A stretch of 64,000 nt of DNA, taken from the NCBI RefSeq assembly GCF_017916365.1, contig NZ_JAFMSU010000001.1, positions 62,001 to 126,000 on the forward strand, given 5' to 3'. Positions 40,072 to 48,624 of the stretch are shown here, piece by piece. The notes beneath the pieces were generated by a model. That model did not search any database. It saw nothing but the letters and a program-made list of their open reading frames with translations, and was not told where the DNA came from. This DNA comes from Rufibacter roseolus (GTDB lineage Bacteria > Bacteroidota > Bacteroidia > Cytophagales > Hymenobacteraceae). The translations under genes and the position numbers were made by a program. Numbering within the stretch: the stretch's first letter is position 1; every line of letters starts with the position of its first letter.

Positions 40072-40653
40072 CTAGATACGCTTGAAATCCACCCATTTCT
40101 CAGTAATCACGGGTGAATGGTTGAGGATTTGGTCTAGTAAGACATCGCCCTTATCAGCGATGATGATGTTGTTGCGCTGCTCGGCCTTTACAAAACCTTC
40201 TGTGACGCTGTGATCCATCATCTGCAGGAATGGATTGAAGTAGCCGTTCACGTTGTACAACGCGGCCGGCTTCTGGATGATTTTGAGTTGGTTCCAGGTC
40301 ACGATTTCGCAGAACTCATCAAACGTCCCGAAACCGCCGGGCATGGCCACAAACGCATCTGACTCAGCGGCCATCAAAGCCTTGCGCTCGTGCATGGTTT
40401 GCACCACATGCAGTTGGGTGAGGCCGGTATGCGCCACCTCCATGTCTACCAGGCTTTGCGGGATTACGCCCACTACTTCGCCGCCTCCGGCTAAAACGGC
40501 ATCGGCAATCACGCCCATCAACCCTACCTTTCCGCCACCATATACCAGCCGGATGCCTTTCTCCGCGAACAAAGTTCCTAATGCTTGGGCAGCTTCTCGG
40601 TAAACAGGATTGTGGCCGCTGCTGGCTCCACAGAAAATAGCGATGCTTTTCAT
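40072..40653 (-). CDS. LOG-family protein (lysine-decarboxylase-like fold)
   Basis: A 193-residue Rossmann-type protein with IAIFCGASSGHNPVY, LVYGGGKVGLMGVIADAVL, ERKALMAAESDAFVAMPGGFGTFDEFCE. The PGGxGT and E motif identify a LOG/TIGR00730 member, which in plants and bacteria release cytokinin bases or hydrolyse nucleoside monophosphates. The molecular substrate here is unknown. Convergent with hemH; P36 copy 22 and a nested repeat lie upstream. Confidence 0.9.
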   Translation of the reverse strand: MKSIAIFCGASSGHNPVYREAAQALGTLFAEKGIRLVYGGGKVGLMGVIADAVLAGGGEVVGVIPQSLVDMEVAHTGLTQLHVVQTMHERKALMAAESDAFVAMPGGFGTFDEFCEIVTWNQLKIIQKPAALYNVNGYFNPFLQMMDHSVTEGFVKAEQRNNIIIADKGDVLLDQILNHSPVITEKWVDFKRI

Positions 40654-40714
40654 GATCTACTGACTTAAAGGTTTGTAGCGGTAAAAGTACGAAAGCCCCG
40701 ATTTTCACGGCTTT

Positions 40715-40750
40715 GTTTTGGGGCTATTTTCCCGGAAACAGGCCAAAATC
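40715..40750. repeat. P36 palindrome copy 22
   Basis: Left GTTTTGGGGCTATTTT, loop CCCG, right GAAACAGGCCAAAATC. It lies between the LOG start and the 28-bp inverted repeat. Confidence 0.75.
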
Positions 40751-40777
40751 ACACGCTCTACCGCTTTTGCTAGATCT

Positions 40778-40935
40778 GTAGCGTCGTTACACCGTAACGA
40801 CGTGTTTCAACGAAGCGACAGTTGGTGTAAACAAACCCATCCCCTCGCAACGATTACTTGGCAATGATTTAAGGTTGACCCGGGAGAGACATTCCCGTTT
40901 CATAGAGACACGTCGTTACGGTGTAACGACGCTAC
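40778..40935. repeat. Perfect 28-bp inverted repeat whose arms are themselves hairpins
   Basis: Arms 40778-40805 and 40908-40935 are exact reverse complements. Each arm holds CGTCGTTAC and GTAACGACG around ACC or GGT, so each can fold alone. P36 copy 23 starts at the base after the right arm. Loop of 102 nt without coding. Confidence 0.95.
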
Positions 40936-40971
40936 GTTTTTGATTTAATTCCCAGAAAACAGACCCAAAAC
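40936..40971. repeat. P36 palindrome copy 23
   Basis: Left GTTTTTGATTTAATTC, loop CCAG, right AAAACAGACCCAAAAC. It abuts the right arm of the 28-bp repeat on one side and the proS terminator on the other. Confidence 0.6.
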
Positions 40972-41005
40972 AAAACGGGAGCCGCGTAAGTGGCTCCCGT
41001 TTTTT
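40972..41005. terminator. Terminator after proS
   Basis: AAAACGGGAGCC pairs with GGCTCCCGTTTT (12 bp), T-rich on both sides. It lies 56 nt downstream of the proS stop on the minus strand. Confidence 0.85.
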
Positions 41006-41029
41006 ATCCTAGTCAAAATGAGAGACATT

Positions 41030-41060
41030 TTCACAACTCCACATTCCCAAATCTTCAAAT
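41030..41060. repeat. ACATTTTCACA-type repeat at the proS 3' end
   Basis: ACATTTTCACAACTCC and TTCAAATCT resemble the unit at the era 3' end (37390-37434). In both cases it abuts the stop codon. Confidence 0.5.
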
Positions 41061-41061
41061 C

Positions 41062-42540
41062 TTAGTACGCTCTGGCGAAGTACACGCGTCTGCTGGAAGA
41101 TTTACCGGTTACCATGTCCACGCCTTCTTCCTCTGGTGAATCCAGGGCGATGCAGCGGATGGTGGCTTTGGTTTCTTCCTTGATGCGTTCCTCGGTCTCA
41201 GGGGTACCGTCCCAGTGGGCTAATACAAAGCCTGGCTTTTCGTCCAGGATGCGCTTGAATTCGTCGTAAGTATCAACTTTGGTGGTGTTGGCTTCTCTGA
41301 AGTCCAGGGCACGTTGGAAGATGTTGGCCTGAATTTCATCCAGTAGGGCTGGGATGGTGTTCACCAGGTCATCAAAAGCTTGCGAGCCTTTTTCTTTGGT
41401 GTCGCGGCGGGCCACTTCGGCGGTGCCGTTCTCTAGGTCACGGCCTCCGATGGCGATGCGAACCGGAACGCCCTTCAACTCCCACTCGGCGAACTTGAAG
41501 CCCGGGCGCTCGGTGTCGCGGTCATCGTATTTCACGGAGATGCCTTTGGCCTCCAGTTGCTTTTTCAGGCCAAGCACCTTCTCGGAGATCTGTGCCAGCT
41601 GCTCCTCGCCTTTGTAGATAGGCACAATCACCACCTGGATAGGCGCCAGCTTTGGCGGCAGCACCAGACCTTCGTCATCAGAGTGCGCCATCACCAGGGC
41701 ACCCATCAGACGGGTACTCACGCCCCAGGAAGTTCCCCATACGTGCTCCAGTCCGCCTTCCTTAGTGGCGAATTTCACGTCAAACGCCTGCGCGAAGTTC
41801 TGGCCCAGGAAGTGGGACGTACCGGCTTGCAGGGCTTTGCCGTCTTGCATCAAGCCTTCAATGCAGTAGGTATCCAAGGCTCCGGCGAAGCGCTCGTTGG
41901 GCGTTTTCTTTCCCCTGATCACCGGCAAGGCTAGGAAGTTTTCCGCGAAGTCAGCGTAAACGTGCAGCATTTGCTCGGTCTCGGCAATAGCCTCCTGGGC
42001 GGTGGCGTGGGCGGTGTGGCCTTCCTGCCACAGGAACTCGGCGGTACGCAAAAACAGACGGGTCCGCATTTCCCAGCGCACGACGTTCGCCCACTGGTTG
42101 ATAAGCAAAGGCAGATCGCGGTAGCTTTGGATCCAGCCTTTGTAGGTGCTCCAGATGATGGCCTCAGAAGTTGGCCGAACAATCAGTTCTTCCTCCAGTT
42201 TGGCGTTGGGGTCAACGCGCAGTTTGCCGGGTTTGTCTGGGTCAGTTTGCAGGCGGTAGTGGGTAACTACGGCGCATTCTTTGGCGAAACCCTCGGCGTT
42301 CTGTTCTTCGGCCTCAAACAAACTTTTGGGCACGAATAGGGGAAAATAGGCGTTGGAGTGTCCAGTAGCTTTAAACATGTCATCTAACACCCGTTGCATC
42401 TTTTCCCAGATGGCGTACCCATACGGTTTTATGACCATGCACCCGCGCACCGCCGAGTTTTCGGCCAGCCCGGCCCGTTTCACTAACTCATTATACCAGA
42501 GAGAATAATCCTCACTTCGTTTAGGCAACCCTTTGCTCAT
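41062..42540 (-). CDS. proS: Prolyl-tRNA synthetase (type 3)
   Basis: A 492-residue class II synthetase that charges tRNA-Pro. It has [44 protein letters not shown], the motif 2/3 region ([57 protein letters not shown]) and an anticodon domain, ending ARAY. It lacks the editing insertion of E. coli-type ProS and matches the archaeal/eukaryotic-like type that is usual in Bacteroidetes. Followed by a terminator. Confidence 0.96.
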   Translation of the reverse strand: MSKGLPKRSEDYSLWYNELVKRAGLAENSAVRGCMVIKPYGYAIWEKMQRVLDDMFKATGHSNAYFPLFVPKSLFEAEEQNAEGFAKECAVVTHYRLQTDPDKPGKLRVDPNAKLEEELIVRPTSEAIIWSTYKGWIQSYRDLPLLINQWANVVRWEMRTRLFLRTAEFLWQEGHTAHATAQEAIAETEQMLHVYADFAENFLALPVIRGKKTPNERFAGALDTYCIEGLMQDGKALQAGTSHFLGQNFAQAFDVKFATKEGGLEHVWGTSWGVSTRLMGALVMAHSDDEGLVLPPKLAPIQVVIVPIYKGEEQLAQISEKVLGLKKQLEAKGISVKYDDRDTERPGFKFAEWELKGVPVRIAIGGRDLENGTAEVARRDTKEKGSQAFDDLVNTIPALLDEIQANIFQRALDFREANTTKVDTYDEFKRILDEKPGFVLAHWDGTPETEERIKEETKATIRCIALDSPEEEGVDMVTGKSSSRRVYFARAY

Positions 42541-42740
42541 TTTTTGTATCTTTGATAGAGAAGAAATATATAGCGATTCTTAAATAACGCGGCATAGATT
42601 TTGCTTTATTTCTTGGGCGAATCCATACCTTTTCGGCTCAAAAATACGTTAATATATCCGAATAGAAACGTTGGCGAACCGGATACTCTTGTTTGGGCTC
42701 GTGAATTGATCTAGCATCCATTACCAACAACTATACTCCA

Positions 42741-43826
42741 ATGAAATATTATACAAATAAACTGCTCATACTGCCGCTGCTGGGCTTCCTGGCGGCCGGG
42801 TGTAGCACGTCATCCAATCTGCAGACCAGCGAGGCAGATGACGTGTATTTTTCCTCTTCAGACAAAGTAACCTACGTTGAGCCTGTGGCGCAGGAGCAAG
42901 AGGTGAGCGAGGCAGACGCCGCAGGAGTGGATGACGCTGACCGGGACATCACCGAGCGCGTGAGCGACCCTGAGTCTTATGCCCAGAACCGCCGCAACAG
43001 CACGCCTTACCAGTACTCTTACTATGACGCGCCGTTCGGGAACCCGTACTACGCTTACCAGGCTCCGTTCTATTATCCCGGCCGCTACTACTCCAGAGCC
43101 GTGATGATGAACCCTTGGATGGATCCTTTCTATGATCCGTTCTACGGACCAAGTATGGCAAGCATGGCTATGTATGATCCTTTCTGGCCAACCCCTGGTC
43201 TCTCTATCGGTATAGGTCTGGGCTTTGGCCGATATTATAACCCTTGGGGATATGGCCTTGGTTATGGCTATGGTTATGGTTACAACCCTTACAGATACGG
43301 CGGTGGATACTATGACAGCTTCTACGGTGGCAGGGTGATCGCTAACCGGGTGGCTTACGGACGCAGAGATGACAGAAGTTCTAACGTAGGCGGCCGCAAC
43401 CCCAATATTTCCCGTGATGGCCGTGGCAGCATTGCCGCCCCAGGCACCCACAGATCCAGCAATGTAACGGCCCTGGAGCCAGGTTACAGAAACCGGTCTT
43501 CTTCCCGTAACAGTGTAACCAACGCAGACGGAACTGTACAGCCACGCCGCAGACAGATGCCAACCGGCACTCAGTCACAGGAGATAGGCGTTTCGTCTCA
43601 GGAAAGAAGAGTGCGTACCAGCTCCGGAAGCTCTGAAGGCGTACAGCCAACCAGACGCCAACGCTCAGTTGACTACACACCTGCTCCGGTTCAAAGACAA
43701 ACAGAAACCCGTACCCGCTCTTATGACCCAAGCCCTTCTTATGAGCCTTCCCGTTCATCCTCCTCTGGTTCTTCTGGTGGCGGCGGAAGCAGCTCTGGTG
43801 GCGGTGGTCGCAGAGGCAGAAATTAA
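42741..43826 (+). CDS. Tyr/Gly-rich lipoprotein of unknown function
   Basis: A 361-residue lipoprotein: signal ending FLAAGC with lipobox Cys. After an acidic N-terminal region, residues 90-200 are rich in Tyr, Pro and Gly (PYYAYQAPFYYPGRYYS, GYGLGYGYGYGYNPYRYGGGYYD), and the last 130 are basic and Ser/Arg-rich ending with a Gly/Ser run. Such proteins occur next to other Bacteroidetes outer-membrane genes and may coat the surface or bind polymers. No domain was recognised. Co-directional and 20 nt before the FadL-type gene. Confidence 0.75.
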   Translation: MKYYTNKLLILPLLGFLAAGCSTSSNLQTSEADDVYFSSSDKVTYVEPVAQEQEVSEADAAGVDDADRDITERVSDPESYAQNRRNSTPYQYSYYDAPFGNPYYAYQAPFYYPGRYYSRAVMMNPWMDPFYDPFYGPSMASMAMYDPFWPTPGLSIGIGLGFGRYYNPWGYGLGYGYGYGYNPYRYGGGYYDSFYGGRVIANRVAYGRRDDRSSNVGGRNPNISRDGRGSIAAPGTHRSSNVTALEPGYRNRSSSRNSVTNADGTVQPRRRQMPTGTQSQEIGVSSQERRVRTSSGSSEGVQPTRRQRSVDYTPAPVQRQTETRTRSYDPSPSYEPSRSSSSGSSGGGGSSSGGGGRRGRN

Positions 43827-43846
43827 TCCCCCTTCTCTTTAACTAC

Positions 43847-45328
43847 ATGAAACGATATAGCTTTCTTTTGGCCTGCCTGGCTTTGCTAGGCAGTGCCGGG
43901 AAGAGCTTTGCCCAGAATGAGGTAGATGCTCTCCGTTATTCCCGTACTGAATTTGGCGGCACTGCCCGCTCTATGGGCATTGGCGGTGCCAACGTGGCCT
44001 TGGGCGGTGATGCCGGTTCTTTTTCCACCAACCCCGCTGGTTTAGGTCTTTTCAGACGTTCTGAGATCACAGTATCTGCCGGGGTGAACGTGAACGAGGT
44101 CAACAGCACGGTCTATGGTTCACAGGCCACCAACAGCCGAAACAACCTCAATATCCCAGGCTTCTCGGCGGTATTCTCTACCCGCAAAGCCGATGACGAG
44201 GAAGGTGACTGGCGTTCCAGCTCTTTCGGGATTGGTTTCACCAGACAGAACAACTTCAACCAGCGTAGTTTCTACCGGGCTACCGGCCCTGAGCAGAACC
44301 TGAAGTTTGGCGAGTATGCAGCCCAACGAGCGAATGCCTTTGGCCTGAACACCAATTCACTCCAGGAACTGGCCTATGAGACGTACCTCATTGACCAGGA
44401 TGCGCAGGGATATTATTATCCTAACTGGGTAGAGACAAACGCCTTTCAGGAGAACATCCAGACCACAGGCTCGCAGAACCAGTGGGACTTTGCCTACGGC
44501 GCCAGCTTTAGAGACAAGATCTTTGTGGGCGCGTCTCTGGGCTTGACCACCCTGCGTTTCAAGCAAACCAGAACGTACTCTGAGGAAGGCCCAGCCACTG
44601 ACATCACAGACCTGAGCCTGCGCGATGACCTAACCACCGAAGGATCTGGTTTGAGCCTGCGGGTAGGCGCCATCTACCGGCCGAGTGATGCCTTGCGTTT
44701 AGGCTTCTCGGTGCAGACGCCTACCTGGTACACGTTAACAGACCGGTATAATACCAGCCTCACCGTGAACTTCAACCAGGCTCCGGAAGACGGCGCATCG
44801 CTGAACCAATACTTCTCCACCGATCCGGGTGAGTACGAGTACAGCCTTACCACTCCTTTCAGAGCCAGCGGTGGGGCAGCGTTCTTCCTGGGTAAAAACG
44901 GTTTCATCACTGCTGATGTGGAGTACGTAGACTACAGCAACGCCCGCCTGGACTCTGATGATTCTTTCCAGAACGAGAACCAGACCATCAAGAATGTGTA
45001 TGATAAAGCCATGAACTACCGCTTAGGTGCCGAGGCTCGGTTCAACATCTTCAGGGTGAGAGCCGGCTATGCCCTGTACGGAGATCCGTTCAAAAACAGT
45101 GACGTAGATCAGGCCCGGTCTTACTATACCGGTGGTTTCGGGATCAGGCAAAACAACTTCTTTATTGACGGTGCCCTGGTGTACAGCAAATACAACAGCG
45201 TGTACTCGCCTTACACCAACCTGGAGGTGAATGATCAGAACTCAGAGTTCTACAACTTAACGGTGCCAACTGTTACTAATAAAATTTCAAATACCAACTT
45301 TATCGCTACTGTTGGCTGGAACTTCTAA
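43847..45328 (+). CDS. FadL/OmpP1-family outer-membrane transporter
   Basis: A 493-residue outer-membrane barrel for hydrophobic compounds. Signal peptide of about 22 residues ending SFAQ. The FadL hatch pattern is seen: SRTEFGGTARSMGIGGANVALGGDAGSFSTNPAGLGLFRRSEIT, then 14 or so amphipathic strands such as VSAGVNVNEVNSTVYGS and SFGIGFTRQNNFNQRSF, and the end TNFIATVGWNF with a terminal aromatic residue. Substrate could be long-chain fatty acids, fitting the beta-oxidation locus 15 kb away, but this is inference. A strong bidirectional terminator follows. Confidence 0.88.
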   Translation: MKRYSFLLACLALLGSAGKSFAQNEVDALRYSRTEFGGTARSMGIGGANVALGGDAGSFSTNPAGLGLFRRSEITVSAGVNVNEVNSTVYGSQATNSRNNLNIPGFSAVFSTRKADDEEGDWRSSSFGIGFTRQNNFNQRSFYRATGPEQNLKFGEYAAQRANAFGLNTNSLQELAYETYLIDQDAQGYYYPNWVETNAFQENIQTTGSQNQWDFAYGASFRDKIFVGASLGLTTLRFKQTRTYSEEGPATDITDLSLRDDLTTEGSGLSLRVGAIYRPSDALRLGFSVQTPTWYTLTDRYNTSLTVNFNQAPEDGASLNQYFSTDPGEYEYSLTTPFRASGGAAFFLGKNGFITADVEYVDYSNARLDSDDSFQNENQTIKNVYDKAMNYRLGAEARFNIFRVRAGYALYGDPFKNSDVDQARSYYTGGFGIRQNNFFIDGALVYSKYNSVYSPYTNLEVNDQNSEFYNLTVPTVTNKISNTNFIATVGWNF

Positions 45329-45334
45329 TAATGT

Positions 45335-45397
45335 TTCAAGCCTATAAAAGAAAGGGCTCTCCTGATACAGGAGAGCCCTTTCTTTTATAGGCTTGAA
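45335..45397. terminator. Bidirectional terminator with 30-bp perfect stem
   Basis: Positions 45335-45364 pair exactly with 45368-45397 (ends TTCAAGCCTATAAAAG and CTTTTATAGGCTTGAA), loop ATA. It separates the FadL-type gene and lpd. This stem is much longer than needed for termination. Confidence 0.92.
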
Positions 45398-45401
45398 GTC
45401 T

Positions 45402-46805
45402 TTAGATATGGATGGCTCTGTTCTCAGTAGCCGCCAGACAAGCTTCTTTCATGGCCTCGGTGTAGGTAGGGTGCGCGTGGCTCATCCGGGCGATGTCCTC
45501 AGCAGAGGCACGGAACTCCATAGCTACCACGGCCTCGGCGATCATGTCTGCGGCGCGGGGCCCGATCATGTGCACGCCCAGGATCTCATCGGTTTTGGCA
45601 TCAGCTAACACCTTCACGAAACCGTCGGTGTCCATAGACGCTTTGGCGCGACCTGAGGCTTTGAACGGAAACGAACCAGATTTGTAGGCTACTCCCTGTT
45701 GTTTAAGCTGCTCCTCGGTGAAACCTACGCCAGCCACTTCTGGCCAGGTATATACCACACCCGGAATCAGGTTGTAGTTGATATGCGGCTTCTGGCCTGC
45801 CAGTTGCTCGGCTACCAGCACGCCTTCTTCCTCGGCTTTGTGGGCCAGCATGGCGCCTCTGATCACGTCTCCGATGGCGTAGATGCCGGGCACGTTGGTT
45901 TGCAGATGGTCGTCTACGGCAATCATGCCGCGCTCTCCTAACTGCACGCCCGCGTTCTCCAGGCCTAAACCCTCGGTGTATGGTTTACGACCTACAGAAA
46001 CTAAGCAGTAGTCGCCTTCAAACGTAACGGTTTGTCCCTTTTGATTCTCGGCAGTTACTTTCACTGCATCGCCTTCTACCTGCGCGCCAGTCACTTTGTG
46101 TCCGAAGAAGAACTCAAAACCGAGCGTTTTCTTAAGTACGCGCTGCAGTTCTTTACCTAGGGCACGGTCCATGGTAGGGATGATGGCATCAGTGAACTCC
46201 ACCACGGTCACTTTCGCACCTAAGCGGGCATACACTGACCCCAGCTCCAGACCAATCACACCGCCGCCAATCACGATCATGTGCTTTGGTACCTCTTTCA
46301 AGGTTAACGCCTCGGTAGAAGTGATGATGCGGTTTTTGTCCAACGGCAGGAACGGAAGGCTGATGGGTTTAGAACCGGTGGCAATGATGGTCTTATCTGT
46401 TTCTATCTGCTGCTCGGCACCGTCCTGACCAGCGATTTTGATGGTGTTTTTGTTCACGAAAGAACCCAGACCGTTGTACACATCGATCTTGTTTTTCTTC
46501 ATGAGGTAAGAGATACCGTCGTTGTTAGATTTCACCACATCGCCTTTGCGGGCAATCATCTGCTCAATGTTCACCTGCAGGTTCTCCAGCTGGATACCGT
46601 GCGTGGTAAAAGTATGCGCGGCATTGTGGAAGTGCTCAGATGAATCTAGCAGCGCTTTGGACGGAATACAGCCTACGTTCAGGCAGGTACCACCCAACAC
46701 TGAATATTTCTCAATAATGGCGGTTTTCAAACCCAGCTGCGCACAGCGGATAGCGGCCACGTAGCCTCCCGGGCCTGAACCGATTACCGTTACATCGTAT
46801 TTCAT
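45402..46805 (-). CDS. lpd: Dihydrolipoyl dehydrogenase (E3)
   Basis: A 467-residue FAD enzyme that reoxidises lipoyl groups in 2-oxo acid dehydrogenases. Seen are YDVTVIGSGPGGYVAAIRCAQLG (FAD), GGTCLNVGCIPSKALL with the redox Cys pair, the NAD loop MIVIGGGVIGLELGSVYARLG, and the interface His-Glu in HAHPTYTEAMKEA. The start at 46805 (MKYDVTVIG) is preferred; a longer frame adds 18 odd residues. It is the third gene of the 2-oxoglutarate dehydrogenase set (E1, E2, E3 reading leftward) with a hairpin between E2 and E3. Confidence 0.96.
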   Translation of the reverse strand: MKYDVTVIGSGPGGYVAAIRCAQLGLKTAIIEKYSVLGGTCLNVGCIPSKALLDSSEHFHNAAHTFTTHGIQLENLQVNIEQMIARKGDVVKSNNDGISYLMKKNKIDVYNGLGSFVNKNTIKIAGQDGAEQQIETDKTIIATGSKPISLPFLPLDKNRIITSTEALTLKEVPKHMIVIGGGVIGLELGSVYARLGAKVTVVEFTDAIIPTMDRALGKELQRVLKKTLGFEFFFGHKVTGAQVEGDAVKVTAENQKGQTVTFEGDYCLVSVGRKPYTEGLGLENAGVQLGERGMIAVDDHLQTNVPGIYAIGDVIRGAMLAHKAEEEGVLVAEQLAGQKPHINYNLIPGVVYTWPEVAGVGFTEEQLKQQGVAYKSGSFPFKASGRAKASMDTDGFVKVLADAKTDEILGVHMIGPRAADMIAEAVVAMEFRASAEDIARMSHAHPTYTEAMKEACLAATENRAIHI

Positions 46806-46826
46806 GTTCTTTCTTTTTATGTGAAG

Positions 46827-46868
46827 AAAGGCTCCGTACCCGCTCTTGTCCAGCAGCACGGAGCCTTT
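46827..46868 (-). terminator. Hairpin between odhB and lpd
   Basis: AAAGGCTCCGT pairs with ACGGAGCCTTT around 20 nt. It is downstream of odhB, upstream of lpd, on the same strand. It may reduce E3 expression or process the transcript. Confidence 0.65.
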
Positions 46869-46869
46869 C

Positions 46870-46905
46870 GTTTTTAACTCATTTTTACGAAATCACGCGT
46901 AAAGC
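46870..46905. repeat. P36 palindrome copy 24 (degenerate)
   Basis: Left GTTTTTAACTCATTTT, loop TACG, right AAATCACGCGTAAAGC. Six nt after the odhB stop. The spacing and ends fit the family, the middle is poor. Confidence 0.4.
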
Positions 46906-46911
46906 GCAAGG

Positions 46912-48540
46912 TTAGACTCCAAGAAGTAATCTCATTGGGTCTTCCAGCAACTCTTTCACGCGCACCAGGAAGCTTACTGACTCACGACCGTCAATAATAC
47001 GGTGGTCATAAGAAAGCGCCAGGTACATCATTGGGCGGATTTCCACCTGATTGTTGATAGCCACCGGACGGTTCACGATGTTGTGCATACCTAAAATGGC
47101 AGACTGCGGTGCGTTAATGATGGGTGTTGACATCATAGAACCGAACACCCCACCGTTGGTGATAGTGAAGGTACCACCGGTCATCTCGTCAATGCCCAAT
47201 TTGTTTTCGCGGGCACGCTTGGCCAAACGAACCACTTCTTTCTCAATCCCGTCCAGGCTCAGACCTTCGGCGTTGCGGATCACCGGAACCACTAGGCCTT
47301 TAGGCGCAGAAACTGCGATAGACACGTCGCAGAAATCATTGTATACAATCTCGGCGCCGTCAATCTGGGCGTTCACGGCTGGCCACTCCTGCAGGGCCAC
47401 AGTACAAGCCTTCACGAAGAACGACATAAAGCCTAAGCCTACTTCATGCTTCTCTTTGAACTTGTCTTTGTATTTGGCCCGGATGTCCATGATCGGCTTC
47501 ATGTCTACCTCGTTGAAGGTAGTGAGCATGGCCGTCTCATTTTTCACCGCCACTAAACGACGAGCTACGGTTTTACGCAAGCTGGTCATTTTCTCGCGGC
47601 GGCTGTTGCGGGAACCTGGAGCGGCCGGAGCCGGAGCAGCAGATTCTTTGGCAGCTGGTGCAGCAGCGGCAGCTGGCTGTGGAGCCGGAGCAGCCGGACG
47701 AGCCTGTGCATTCTGGGCGTCTTCTTTGGTGATGCGACCATCTCTGCCGGTACCGTTCACGTCTGCAGCGTTAATGCCTTTCTCGGAAAGGATTTTGCCG
47801 GCAGCCGGTGATGGTGTACCGCTGGCGTAGGTAGTAGCGCCTGAGGTTGCAGCAGCCTGGGCGGGTTGCGCTGCGGCCACGGTCTGCGGAGCCGGCGCAG
47901 TAGACACACCAGAACCGGCACCTACTTCAATGCGGCAGATGGTAGCGCCAATCTCCACGGTTTCGCCTTCCTGGGCCACGATTCTCAGAACCCCGGCCGC
48001 CTCGGCAGGCAGTTCAAAAGTAGCCTTGTCAGACTCAAGTTCGCAAAGCACCTCGTCCATGCTTACCTGGTCGCCATCGGCTTTGAGCCACTTGGAGATG
48101 GTCACCTCAGAGATAGACTCACCTACCGTTGGGATTTTCACGTCCAATGTCTGGCCGGCTCCACCACCTTGCGGCTGGTTAGGGATACCCTGGCTTGGGG
48201 TGTTCTCAGCAGCTACGGTGCTCTGCGGATCGGTCACTGATTTAGACTCAGTGAGGCTGTGCTGGGTAGACACAGTGGTAGGCTGCGGAGCAGAAGTACC
48301 TTGCGCGGCGCCATCAATGGTGCAGATTACTTCGCCAATGGCAATAGTATCGCCTTCCTGGGCTACAATTCTTAGAATACCGGCAGCCTCGGCGGGTAAC
48401 TCAAAGGTGGCTTTGTCAGATTCCAGTTCGCAGATAACCTCGTCCATGGCCACCTGGTCGCCATCTTGCTTGAGCCATTTGGCAATGGTTACTTCCGTAA
48501 TGGATTCGCCAACCACCGGTACTTTTATGTCTAATGCCAT
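46912..48540 (-). CDS. odhB: 2-Oxoglutarate dehydrogenase E2 (dihydrolipoyl succinyltransferase)
   Basis: A 542-residue E2 core with two lipoyl domains rather than one: residues 1-76 and about 132-206, each with the lipoyl-Lys motif ESDKATFEL. An Ala/Pro-rich linker precedes the E3-binding domain (about 247-285) and the catalytic domain (310-542) with the SYDHRIIDG His/Asp motif. Duplicated lipoyl domains are known in other E2s. It follows odhA (85 nt upstream) and is followed by lpd. P36 copy 25 lies between odhA and odhB. Confidence 0.95.
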   Translation of the reverse strand: MALDIKVPVVGESITEVTIAKWLKQDGDQVAMDEVICELESDKATFELPAEAAGILRIVAQEGDTIAIGEVICTIDGAAQGTSAPQPTTVSTQHSLTESKSVTDPQSTVAAENTPSQGIPNQPQGGGAGQTLDVKIPTVGESISEVTISKWLKADGDQVSMDEVLCELESDKATFELPAEAAGVLRIVAQEGETVEIGATICRIEVGAGSGVSTAPAPQTVAAAQPAQAAATSGATTYASGTPSPAAGKILSEKGINAADVNGTGRDGRITKEDAQNAQARPAAPAPQPAAAAAPAAKESAAPAPAAPGSRNSRREKMTSLRKTVARRLVAVKNETAMLTTFNEVDMKPIMDIRAKYKDKFKEKHEVGLGFMSFFVKACTVALQEWPAVNAQIDGAEIVYNDFCDVSIAVSAPKGLVVPVIRNAEGLSLDGIEKEVVRLAKRARENKLGIDEMTGGTFTITNGGVFGSMMSTPIINAPQSAILGMHNIVNRPVAINNQVEIRPMMYLALSYDHRIIDGRESVSFLVRVKELLEDPMRLLLGV

Positions 48541-48577
48541 AATCTCTTTTTAGATTAAGTTATGTTGTTGAAAATCT

Positions 48578-48613
48578 GTTTAGGGCCTGCTTTTCAAGAA
48601 ACAGGCCCTAAAC
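48578..48613. repeat. P36 palindrome copy 25
   Basis: Left GTTTAGGGCCTGCTTT, loop TCAA, right GAAACAGGCCCTAAAC; 14 of 16 pairs, and the flanks TCT/AGA extend the stem. Between odhA and odhB, 12 nt after the odhA stop. Confidence 0.92.
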
Positions 48614-48624
48614 AGAAATTTACC

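Larger units (their letters stand above)
40654..41061. other. 408-nt gap between LOG gene and proS
   Basis: Contains P36 copy 22 (40715-40750), a perfect 28-bp inverted repeat (40778-40805 with 40908-40935), P36 copy 23 (40936-40971), a terminator (40972-41005) and a repeat unit at the proS end. No coding frame is credible. Confidence 0.8.
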
